Of a stretch of DNA of 31,073 nucleotides, positions 7,328-16,537 are shown in pieces. The translations under genes and the position numbers were made by a program. Within the stretch, counting starts at the first letter, position 1. Every line of letters begins with the position of its first letter. This DNA comes from M3007 sp044224705 (GTDB taxonomy: Bacteria > Bacteroidota > Bacteroidia > Chitinophagales > Saprospiraceae), in assembly GCA_044224705.1 (NCBI GenBank), contig JBGAJY010000042.1, positions 1-31,073 of the forward strand, read 5' to 3'. Below the pieces are notes generated by a model. That model was not told the DNA's origin and ran no database searches. It saw nothing but the letters and a program-made list of their open reading frames with translations.

Positions 7328-8669
7328 TTCCATCAACCCTCCCTCGCTTTCCCCCCAAAAACGTACGCACCGCGCTAAAACTGACGGTCTGGCCAGTAAA
7401 AAATACCTGCGCGGCGGCGCATTCTTCGTCCGTAGCGCCGAGGTGGTTGAGGATATTGGTGAGGTGCATTTTCATATGTCCCTTTTGAATGCCGGTGGTC
7501 ACAAGGGAGCGTACCGCCGCAAAATTCTGGGCGAGGCCCACGACGGCGACGATCTGCATCAGTTCGCGGGCGGAGGGGTGACCCAGCAATTCGAGCGAAA
7601 GCCGGGCCAGGGGGTGCAAGGCCGTGAGTCCGCCCACGGTGCCCAGGGCCAGCGGTATTTCCAGTTCAAAATGAAACATGCCGTCCTGCACGGTGCAACG
7701 GCTGAGGCTGCGGTACTGGCCGTCGCGGGCGGCGTACGTGTGACCACAGGCTTCTATGGCCCGGAAATCGTTGCCCGTGGCGAGCACCACCGCGTCGATG
7801 CCGTTGAAAATGCCTTTGTTGTGGGTGGTGGCGCGATACGGATCGATGGTCGCGATGCGTACGGCAGTGGCGAAGCGCTCGGCCAGTTCGGTCGCATCCA
7901 TGTCGAGGCCTCGGCCGCGGATTTCGGATTCGAAAGCGGCGGTGGGACATTCGACCCAGGCGCGGACGAGACAATCGGGCGTGTAATTGGACAGGATACA
8001 CATCACCACTTCCACGTCGCGTTCGGTGTCGGACAGCCCCGACGATATGGTAAAAAAGGTTTCCAGTGCATCGGCGAAGCGTTCGAGCACGGAATTGATA
8101 AAATTGGCGCCCATGCTGTCGCAGGTGTCGAAGGAAGCGCGAAGTTGGAAATACCGCGGCTCCCGGGCTGTAAAATCCAGCAGTTCCAGCCCGCGGATGC
8201 CTCCGCCGCGTTGGGTCATGTTGGCGGTAAGATCCGTGACGGATTCGAGCAGATAAGTTTTCAGGTCGGGGAAAATGGCGTGCAGTTTGTCTGGCGGGCC
8301 GGCCCAGCGGAAATGTACCTGGCCCAGTTTCACGGTGTCCAGCACTTCGGCGTGAAAGCCGCCACGGTCCATCCAGAATTTGGCCGCCGCCGATGCCGCT
8401 GCCACTACGCTGCTCTCTTCGATGACCATCGGCACTGCGTATATCTTGTTGTTGATCAGAAAGTTGGGCGCGATACTGAACGGCAGGGCGAAGTTGGCAA
8501 TGGCATTCTCCGTGAACCCGTCGAGCACCCTCTGCTTTGTTGCTTCAGGGTGCTGCCAGCTGTCCAGTTCGCGCATCGCGGCATCCGGATCGGTGGAAAA
8601 ATTGCGGGTGAGCCATTCGATTTTTTGTGCTTTGGACAGTTTGGAGAAGCCGGATATGGTATTGGACAT
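7314..8669 (-). CDS. mvaA: hydroxymethylglutaryl-CoA reductase, class II (degradative) type
   Basis: This 451-residue cytosolic enzyme interconverts HMG-CoA and mevalonate, the committed step of the mevalonate pathway. The class II signature residues are present: the catalytic Glu in VIEESSVVAAAS (E84/E85), the DSMGANFINS loop (from D184), the Lys in THNKGIFNG (K285), the Asp in ATGNDFRAIEA (D301) and the His in KGHMKMH (H398). Length and motifs match the Pseudomonas mevalonii-type subfamily, whose members can work in either direction; next to an IPP isomerase the biosynthetic direction is the natural reading. It is the second gene of a two-gene minus-strand unit, 60 bases after fni. Its last codons lie inside the outer arm of the palindrome at 7127-7327. 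Cofactor preference cannot be read here. Confidence 0.95.
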   Translation of the reverse strand: MSNTISGFSKLSKAQKIEWLTRNFSTDPDAAMRELDSWQHPEATKQRVLDGFTENAIANFALPFSIAPNFLINNKIYAVPMVIEESSVVAAASAAAKFWMDRGGFHAEVLDTVKLGQVHFRWAGPPDKLHAIFPDLKTYLLESVTDLTANMTQRGGGIRGLELLDFTAREPRYFQLRASFDTCDSMGANFINSVLERFADALETFFTISSGLSDTERDVEVVMCILSNYTPDCLVRAWVECPTAAFESEIRGRGLDMDATELAERFATAVRIATIDPYRATTHNKGIFNGIDAVVLATGNDFRAIEACGHTYAARDGQYRSLSRCTVQDGMFHFELEIPLALGTVGGLTALHPLARLSLELLGHPSARELMQIVAVVGLAQNFAAVRSLVTTGIQKGHMKMHLTNILNHLGATDEECAAAQVFFTGQTVSFSAVRTFLGGKRGRVDGTDKG

Positions 8670-8729
8670 TTTTCGGTTGTTTCAATTGTTTGGCGGAATG
8701 CTGCGCGTCAGACGGCGCCTCCCGGTCGT

Positions 8730-9776
8730 TTAGCGCACTTTCAGATAAGCCCGCGCCAGGGCCAGTCCTTGAATCTGCGCCGCTACAAAATCGCGCAATT
8801 CGGCGTATTCACCCCTGGCATGTTTCAAAAAACCCGAAGCCTGGCCATACACGGCCGGCAAGGTCGATTTTTGCAATAGATAATACCCATCCAGAAAGTC
8901 CTGCACGCCGCCCGACAGGATGAGTTGCCGCGTCCGGCAGTTGTCGCCGAGTTCCGTCACAAGGGCATTTACAAAACCCAGCATTTCTTCGGCAGAATGC
9001 CCAACTGCGGAGAGGCGGTCGAAGATCTGGCGCCGCATAGGATCGCTGCGCAAGAGTTCGAGCCGGGCGAAATTGGTGCCGCCGGCCGCTGCGAATTCGA
9101 TCGCGGCCAAAGGCAGTTGCAGCAAAGCGCGCAGACTGGCGGGGCCGAAGCCCTGGCCTACTTCTTTTACGATGACCTGAAAATCAGTTTTTTCCAAAAG
9201 TTCTTCAACTGTCTCAATCGGCGGCCGTGCGAAGCGGTCGCCTTCGGGCTGCATGGCTTCCTGGAGGGGATTGACGTGCACGATGAGGCCGTCGGCGCGG
9301 AGTTTGTCGAGCAGGGCATTGATCCTGTCGAGGCTTCCGTTGCGCAGCAGTTGTTCCACTTGTGCCACACCGAGGTTGGCAAACAGGGGCGCGTGGGGCC
9401 CCAATTCGGTGCGCACGTCGAAATCGGGCAGGAATTCATCGCCGTAAAGCAGTTGACGGCAGGAGCCGAGGCCCATACCCATGCCGAATTCGGCGCAGGC
9501 CCGTGCCAGGTTGTGGTTGATGACGTTGGCCAGGGCCGTGCCGCCCGTCATGGAGGAGACCCACATCGGCGCCCGCAGGGTTTTGCCCAGAAAAGTCAAC
9601 GGCGGCAAGGACGCGGCGGGGTCGGGGTGTGCAGCCAGCAGCGGTTCGTAGTAAAAACGGCGGTCGAGCTCCGCGCGCTCGACGCGGCTTTGAAAGGCCA
9701 GTTCGATGTGATCCTGTTTTCGGCTGGCGGCCGTGGGGTCGTCGGTCGCGTGCGCTTTATCTTTTGCTTTGGCCAT
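8730..9776 (-). CDS. fni: type 2 isopentenyl-diphosphate delta-isomerase (FMN-dependent)
   Basis: The 348-residue product interconverts isopentenyl and dimethylallyl diphosphate. Type 2 features are SRKQDHIELA near the N-terminus, SSMTGG (FMN binding), HVNPLQEAMQPEGD with the conserved Gln/Glu around the active site, KEVGQGFG, AAGGTNFA and LSGGV in a TIM-barrel order. It is unrelated to the type 1 (Nudix) enzyme and needs FMN, NAD(P)H and Mg2+. It is the first gene of the minus-strand unit with mvaA. The start at 9776 lies 27 bases from a strong TACCTTTG -7 box. Together the two genes mark a mevalonate-type isoprenoid route. Confidence 0.95.
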   Translation of the reverse strand: MAKAKDKAHATDDPTAASRKQDHIELAFQSRVERAELDRRFYYEPLLAAHPDPAASLPPLTFLGKTLRAPMWVSSMTGGTALANVINHNLARACAEFGMGMGLGSCRQLLYGDEFLPDFDVRTELGPHAPLFANLGVAQVEQLLRNGSLDRINALLDKLRADGLIVHVNPLQEAMQPEGDRFARPPIETVEELLEKTDFQVIVKEVGQGFGPASLRALLQLPLAAIEFAAAGGTNFARLELLRSDPMRRQIFDRLSAVGHSAEEMLGFVNALVTELGDNCRTRQLILSGGVQDFLDGYYLLQKSTLPAVYGQASGFLKHARGEYAELRDFVAAQIQGLALARAYLKVR

Positions 9777-9802
9777 GTGAAAATTGCGGTCAGAATTACC
9801 GG

Positions 9803-9829
9803 CAAAGGTAGAAGTTGACGGGAAAACAA
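9803..9829 (-). promoter_or_regulatory. promoter of the fni-mvaA operon
   Basis: On the minus strand TACCTTTG (9803-9810) is a perfect TAnnTTTG -7 box, followed by CCGG. A TTG (9827-9829) stands 16 bases upstream as a possible -33 core. The predicted leader is about 20 bases. This is the best complete promoter in the window. Confidence 0.6.
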
Positions 9830-9892
9830 CGCGCCGTGGCGAAGGTTGCGCGCCGAATTGCCGATATTGCCTCCTGAAATCTTGTGTTCAAC

Positions 9893-10654
9893 ATGACCAA
9901 TTTACCTGAACAGATTCGTTCCCTGCTCGTGGCCGACCAAACGGAAGCGGCTATCGATGCCCTGATGAACTGGGCTAAAACCAACTACGAAGGGGTGTAC
10001 GACCAATGCATCCTGTTGCGATCCCGCTGGGAAAAGATCGAACAGGAAGCCAATCTTGGCATGATCAGCAGGGAGGAAGCCATGCGTCAGACGACGCAGG
10101 TGAATGCCGGGCTGCTGGCCATGGTATCCGACATCGAGCATGGTCACCCCAGCGCCGACCGTAGCGCAGTAAAGCGCAATCCATGGCCCATCATTGCCCT
10201 CGTTGCGGGCGTGCTGATCCTCGGCGGGTTTGCTTTGGGATGGTTCAAATGGCCTTTTGGCGGCGCTGAAAAGAAAGAGGCGTCTTCCGGCTCAGCCGTG
10301 CGTTTCCCTGATGGTAAAAGCCTCACCCTCGTGGAAAACAACGAGGAAGTAACCTATGAAGTCCTGGAAGCTCGCGTGGAAAGGCTCAGCAGCTCGCAAA
10401 ACCGCCTGAATCTCAGGCTGCTTTGTTCGCCCATGCTGTCGCCCCGGCGGGCGATCAATTTCTGGTCGGCCAGTTTCCGGTTTCTTCCCGAGGGCGGCAC
10501 CGCGCTGGCGCCGTCCAACGACCTGAATTTGCTCGCCGAATCGCACGCCTCGACCGAAGGCGATGTACAGTTTGTACTTCCGGCATCCGTAACGGGCGGG
10601 CAGTTGCAAATAAAATATATTGGCAAAGAAGACAAACTGGGGCTCTCCTGGTAA
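9893..10654 (+). CDS. membrane-anchored protein with N-terminal EAD11-like domain
   Basis: This 253-residue protein (ATG at 9893; a GTG three codons upstream is the alternative) has three parts. Residues about 1-82 are helical with the pattern IRSLLVADQTEAAIDAL...LRSRWEKIEQEANLGMISREEA...VNAGLLAMVSDIE, which I recognise as effector-associated domain 11 (EAD11), a small homotypic adaptor described in Bacteroidota conflict and signalling systems. A single transmembrane helix follows (about 97-117). The rest (about 135-253) is a predicted beta-sandwich with an ALAPSNDLN...EGDVQFVLP pattern like DUF4352-type domains, presumably outside the cytoplasm. The layout suggests a sensor that couples an extracytoplasmic domain to a cytosolic adaptor. 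No EAD partner lies nearby. The stop is five bases from the stop of the converging gene. Confidence 0.75.
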   Translation: MTNLPEQIRSLLVADQTEAAIDALMNWAKTNYEGVYDQCILLRSRWEKIEQEANLGMISREEAMRQTTQVNAGLLAMVSDIEHGHPSADRSAVKRNPWPIIALVAGVLILGGFALGWFKWPFGGAEKKEASSGSAVRFPDGKSLTLVENNEEVTYEVLEARVERLSSSQNRLNLRLLCSPMLSPRRAINFWSASFRFLPEGGTALAPSNDLNLLAESHASTEGDVQFVLPASVTGGQLQIKYIGKEDKLGLSW

Positions 10655-10659
10655 ACGCC

Positions 10660-11334
10660 TTATTGTCGGAACAGCCGGAATACCTGCACCATTCCGCCCG
10701 TTTCCACACGAACAAAATACAAACCCGAAGCAAGGTCAGGCGTTGCTACGCTGACCAGCTCTGCTGGTGACGCAATCCCGTTTTGTTCCAGAACGAGCCG
10801 GCCATCGGCGCTGATCATTTGCAGGTGATAGGGCAGGGGAGCGCCGGCGTCCACGCTGAACCGCAACACGCCGGAAAACGGATTTTCCAAAAATGAAAAG
10901 ACCGGGGCGGGCTGAGGGTGTTCGTGGGTGCCCGCGGCCTCGTTGCCGGGGGAGGAGTTGTTCAAAACGATATCGATCACAATACTATTTTCGACCTCGC
11001 TGCCTGGCGCGTCGCCATTGCAAACGGCAGATACGGCGCAGCGGTACGAGGCCCCGGAATTCAGACCGCTGAGTGTGGTATTCAGGTCGAAGCTCAGAAA
11101 ATCCGAGATCAGATTACCTTCAGGCAGGGTGTATATACGAATATGGTAAGCAAAGGCATTGGCCACGCCGGACCAAGCAATAGTTGCCGTGGTAGAGCCG
11201 AGTGCAGTGGTATTCAGGCTGGACGGGGCTGGCAGCGTGCAATTGTCCGGCTGATTGCGGGGTGAAGCTTGCAGGAGAAAGACGGGAAAAAAGAACCCCA
11301 AAAAAACCAGGTTCCGAAGGCATAAAGGTTTCAT
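10660..11334 (-). CDS. small secreted FN3-domain protein with T9SS type A sorting domain
   Basis: The product is about 224 residues from the ATG at 11334 (an earlier in-frame ATG at 11373 would precede the signal peptide). A signal peptide spans about 1-23. One fibronectin type III domain follows (about 30-125), opening with LPAPSSLNTTALGSTTATIAW and containing YRCAVSAVC. After a His/Pro linker the C-terminal 75 residues (from VFSFLENPFSGVLRF to FRLFRQ) form a T9SS type A sorting domain. There is no catalytic domain, so it probably acts as a binding or spacer protein on the cell surface. It converges on the EAD11 gene and diverges from the 11444 gene. Confidence 0.8.
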   Translation of the reverse strand: MKPLCLRNLVFLGFFFPVFLLQASPRNQPDNCTLPAPSSLNTTALGSTTATIAWSGVANAFAYHIRIYTLPEGNLISDFLSFDLNTTLSGLNSGASYRCAVSAVCNGDAPGSEVENSIVIDIVLNNSSPGNEAAGTHEHPQPAPVFSFLENPFSGVLRFSVDAGAPLPYHLQMISADGRLVLEQNGIASPAELVSVATPDLASGLYFVRVETGGMVQVFRLFRQ

Positions 11335-11370
11335 AATTAAAAAAATAAGTTGAAAGGATCGGTTCGGCGG

Positions 11371-11378
11371 CAAAAATC
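11371..11378 (-). promoter_or_regulatory. candidate -7 box of the FN3/T9SS gene
   Basis: On the minus strand GATTTTTG followed by CCGCCG matches NAnnTTTG plus the CCGCC tail seen at other putative promoters in this window. The leader would be about 30 bases. Confidence 0.4.
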
Positions 11379-11443
11379 AGAAGAACCGTTTTTGAAAATT
11401 GTTACACTTTTGGCAGCCCATTCCGTGCCCACCGAATGATCCA

Positions 11444-12874
11444 ATGGAAGGAAGTTACCTGCTGGCATTACTGAAAACCTTGCGGCCGGAAGAACGGGCC
11501 GCTTTCGAGCGATTTGCATCGGCGCATTTGTCATCCGAAAAACATCGCCAGTCCCAAACCATCGCCCTGCTCAAACTGCTGCTGGCGGCCCTGCCTGGCC
11601 GGATGCCCTCCAAAACCCAGGTGCTCCACCAGCTGTTTCCTGGTTCGCCGCCGGGGAAGCTGGAAAAAACCATGGTGGATGCCGTGAAGGTGCTGCGCCG
11701 GTTTTTGCTTTCCGCCCGTTATTTTGATTCGGAAAGCGGGCTGCGACATCAAATCGAATGGACCGCCTTGCTGAAGGAACGCGGCCTGGACCTCTGGCAA
11801 CAACAATCGCTGGCTAAACTGAGCCGCCAGCAACGCGACAAGACCAGCGGCAAACCCGAAGATTGCCGCGATCGTTTCGAAACCGAGTATGCCGTTTTTC
11901 AACACGAAGCCGATCACAACCACCTGCGCGGCGACCTGAATGTACCACAAACCCTCGATGCGCTGGAAATTTATTACCACGTCACCAGGCTCAGTTTGCT
12001 GAACCAATATCTCCTCCAGCAAAAAGTAGCCAAGTTGGAGGTGCCGGTTTCCATGGGCGGACTGCCCGCTCATATTCCCATCGCCGAACATTACCTCGAG
12101 GCCTCGCCGCTCTTGCTCATATCCTACAAGATCAATCAGTTATTGAGCAAAGAGCCACCTTCGGTGGATGATTTCCAGGCCCTGGCAGGACTCCTCCGCG
12201 CCCACGAAGCCTCGCTCGATCCGGTGGTCGTTAAGGATTTTTACACCTACCTGCGCAGTTCCTGCGCGTTGCTGATCAATGCCGGTGCCGAAGACCTGCT
12301 GGGCTTGTACCATCAGTTGCAGGTCGACAGCCTGTCGCGCGGATACCTTTATTACGAAGGCAACCGCATTCCACCGAGCGCCTATCTGGCGGTCACTACC
12401 GGCGCTTTGCGCTGCGGGAATTTTGATTGGGCCAGGGATTTTATCGAAGCGCACAAGGGCCGCGTGCTCGGCGACAATGCGACTTCCGATCTCTACCGGC
12501 TGAACCGGGCCCATTATTGTTTTGCCGTCGGCGAGTACCAGGAGGCGCTGGATTTGCTGGTGCCCACCTACGAGTACCTCGATTACACCCTTCCCGGCAA
12601 GCGCTTGGAATTGAAAATCCTGTATGAAACGGGTTCCGACCTGCTGCCCTACAAGGCCGGGGCGTTCAAGATTTTTGTCTCGCGCGCTTCGCGCAAATTC
12701 ATGTCCGCAGCCCTGCGCAAAGCCAACGCGGAATTTGTCAATCTGCTCCTCCAGATCATCCGCTCCCGTCCGCGCGACCCCGACCGCGGCGCGCGGCTCA
12801 GCCGGCGCATCCAGGCCCGGCCGCAGGCTGCCGAACGCGATTGGCTGCTGGAAAAAGCGGCGCGCCTGCGCTGA
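11444..12874 (+). CDS. uncharacterised helical protein (TPR-like)
   Basis: I do not recognise a named family. The product is about 476 residues from the ATG at 11444; a TTG-initiated extension to 11399 is possible but adds a Pro-rich, unlikely N-terminus. There is no signal peptide or membrane segment, so it is predicted cytosolic. The sequence is almost entirely amphipathic helices, including segments such as YCFAVGEYQEALDLLVPTYEYLDY that look like TPR/SEL-type helical pairs, and the C-terminus is strongly basic (Arg-rich). Genes of this type are commonly left hypothetical in Bacteroidota. It is divergent from the FN3/T9SS gene with a 109-base spacer. Function unknown. Confidence 0.8.
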   Translation: MEGSYLLALLKTLRPEERAAFERFASAHLSSEKHRQSQTIALLKLLLAALPGRMPSKTQVLHQLFPGSPPGKLEKTMVDAVKVLRRFLLSARYFDSESGLRHQIEWTALLKERGLDLWQQQSLAKLSRQQRDKTSGKPEDCRDRFETEYAVFQHEADHNHLRGDLNVPQTLDALEIYYHVTRLSLLNQYLLQQKVAKLEVPVSMGGLPAHIPIAEHYLEASPLLLISYKINQLLSKEPPSVDDFQALAGLLRAHEASLDPVVVKDFYTYLRSSCALLINAGAEDLLGLYHQLQVDSLSRGYLYYEGNRIPPSAYLAVTTGALRCGNFDWARDFIEAHKGRVLGDNATSDLYRLNRAHYCFAVGEYQEALDLLVPTYEYLDYTLPGKRLELKILYETGSDLLPYKAGAFKIFVSRASRKFMSAALRKANAEFVNLLLQIIRSRPRDPDRGARLSRRIQARPQAAERDWLLEKAARLR

Positions 12875-12916
12875 AAAGCGGAACACCAGGCATTTTTCGT
12901 AACCAAATCATGGGAT

Positions 12917-12942
12917 AAAAGGGTTTGCCGCAAAGCCCTTTT
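12917..12942 (+). terminator. weak hairpin after the helical-protein gene
   Basis: AAAAGGGTTTG pairs with CAAAGCCCTTTT across a CCG loop, with one bulged C, 43 bases after the stop. The stem is short and no U-run follows (GAAGGG), so termination is only possible, not clear. Confidence 0.3.
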
Positions 12943-13094
12943 GAAGGGAAGTGATCTGCTGTCAGCGTCACACGAAACCGGTTTGCTGCTCTGATACGAA
13001 CGGAATCCACCACGGAAAGTGTAATTTTTTTACAATCCGTTTCGGTGCACATTTGACCCGGGACACAATTTTCTCATTAATAAACTTTATCAAC

Positions 13095-13532
13095 ATGCGT
13101 TTCAAATTCCTCTTACCGATGATGCTTTTGGCCTTCGGCGCTACTCTGCTCTGCTTCTGCGCCAAAGAGCCCGCCCCCGAACAAACTGCCACGGTAGCGC
13201 CAGAACAAACCGCTACCGAACGCCTGTCGTGCACGGTGTACGTGAAAACCACCTGCGACACGAAAATTTGCGGGACCCAAACCAATGCTAACCCCTGTAC
13301 TTACTGTACCGGCGGTTCGGGTTTCGGCACCGTATTGCAGCCCGGCGGCACCAGCACGAGTTATGTAGTGACGCCGACGACCAAAATGTGGTTCGGCAAC
13401 CCGAACAACACGACCTGTACCGTGAAAATCTCGATCAATGGCGTCGCCACGACGTTCACATTGGCGCCCGGCGAGGTCAAGGAAATTAAAATCTACGACG
13501 ATTGCTCCTACGTCGGTCCATTCGCCTGCTGA
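13095..13532 (+). CDS. small exported Cys-rich protein of unknown function
   Basis: The product is 145 residues from the ATG at 13095, chosen because a hydrophobic signal follows at once. The signal ends in LLCFCAKEP, which has cysteines at 20 and 22. Neither fits a good lipobox (-1 is Leu or Phe), so lipidation is uncertain. A duplicated PEQTAT (28-33 and 36-41) precedes a compact domain with eight Cys at 46, 54, 59, 68, 71, 108, 137 and 145, enough for four disulfides. The second half alternates Thr, Val and Ile (KISINGVATTFTLAPGEVKEIKI) like a beta-sandwich. I know no family match. It is monocistronic with its own terminator-like hairpin. Confidence 0.8.
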   Translation: MRFKFLLPMMLLAFGATLLCFCAKEPAPEQTATVAPEQTATERLSCTVYVKTTCDTKICGTQTNANPCTYCTGGSGFGTVLQPGGTSTSYVVTPTTKMWFGNPNNTTCTVKISINGVATTFTLAPGEVKEIKIYDDCSYVGPFAC

Positions 13533-13571
13533 CACACTAACAGAGGCACATAATCTTCATGCGACACCCGG

Positions 13572-13608
13572 AGGCTGTCTCGCGCAATGCGGGGCAGCCT
13601 TTAATTTT
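13572..13608 (+). terminator. rho-independent terminator after the Cys-rich gene
   Basis: A 12-base stem AGGCTGTCTCGC / GCGGGGCAGCCT with two G-U pairs and a GCAAT loop (13572-13600) is followed directly by TTAATTTT. It sits 40 bases after the stop at 13532. Confidence 0.6.
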
Positions 13609-13664
13609 GGACTGCGCTCTCCCCCTACTTCCCGCGATTTTCTTTTCCCGCACCGATTTTTTTC

Positions 13665-13672
13665 TACTTTTG
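13665..13672 (+). promoter_or_regulatory. -7 box of the membrane pyrophosphatase gene
   Basis: TACTTTTG is an exact TAnnTTTG box and runs into CCGCCG, the tail shared with other promoters here. It predicts a leader of about 70 bases before the ATG at 13751. A second match, TAATTTTG at 13602-13609, overlaps the terminator tail and is less likely. Confidence 0.5.
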
Positions 13673-13750
13673 CCGCCGTTTTGGGCGAAAGCCAAAGGTT
13701 TTTGCCACTGCTTGTAACCGTTTCACATCACACTTTCTGATCAAAACAAA

Positions 13751-16000
<2,250 letters not shown>

Positions 16001-16023
16001 TTTTTCTTTTTGGGTAAAATGGG

Positions 16024-16058
16024 AACCGCCCCGGCAGGACTCTGCCGGGGCGGTTTTT
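16024..16058 (+). terminator. strong rho-independent terminator of hppA
   Basis: A perfect 14-base stem AACCGCCCCGGCAG / CTGCCGGGGCGGTT encloses a GACT loop and is followed by TTTGTTTT. It lies 24 bases after the hppA stop and is the most canonical terminator in the window. Confidence 0.9.
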
Positions 16059-16122
16059 GTTTTGGGGAAATGCTATTCGTGTTTTGTGGGCTGAGATTGG
16101 CCCATTGGCTGGTGGGAAGGTG

Positions 16123-16145
16123 GGCGCGAGGCGAAGCCTCGCGCC
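16123..16145. repeat. perfect 10-bp hairpin, GAA loop
   Basis: GGCGCGAGGC and GCCTCGCGCC flank GAA. The right arm plus AGCAT resembles the right arm of the hairpin at 25196-25232 (shared GCGCCAGCAT), which suggests a dispersed palindromic repeat family. Confidence 0.75.
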
Positions 16146-16537
16146 AGCATGATGACCTTTGGTTTTGGGGCTTCATTACACAGGAGGGAAGTGGAGATAA
16201 ACGGAGATTTGTCTCCTTCAACGAGGGCAAGTATTGGTCCATACTACACATCCCTCAGGATGCTAAGAGCATAAAGGATATCAAGACTCTATGTCAAAAT
16301 TTTTTGACAACCCTAAACAACGGCGTACCCTTTCAAGAAAAAATGAAGAAGTCATAGGTGCCACGAACCTTTTATACCTCGTTACTACCACAAAAATTCG
16401 GGAAGACCCAAGTTTTTGCCAAATGCAGCAAAACCTTCCTCATCGGCCTCTTTCTCCCTCAAAAATAATCCGGCATCAAATCATTCCCGCCCCTACTTTT
16501 AATCCCGCTAATCCAATCCTGTTCACTCATCCGAATT

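Larger units (their letters stand above)
16001..16537. other. gene-free stretch after hppA
   Basis: This stretch contains the hppA terminator (16024-16058), a second perfect hairpin (16123-16145) and an AT-richer island at about 16160-16400. The open frames crossing it (for example ending at 16357) have no family resemblance that I can see. The island could be a decayed gene remnant: the stretch translating as GKYWSILHIPQDAKSIKDI has protein-like composition, but there is no convincing start. A TACTTTTA near 16494 may be a weak -7 box for the next gene. Confidence 0.6.

Noticed and set aside
7443..8879. 478-codon plus-strand frame over mvaA and the end of fni
   Set aside because: Antisense shadow of two enzymes with intact catalytic motifs.
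13602..13609. TAATTTTG as promoter of hppA
   Set aside because: It overlaps the T-run of the preceding terminator. The TACTTTTG box at 13665 has the CCGCC tail and a better position.
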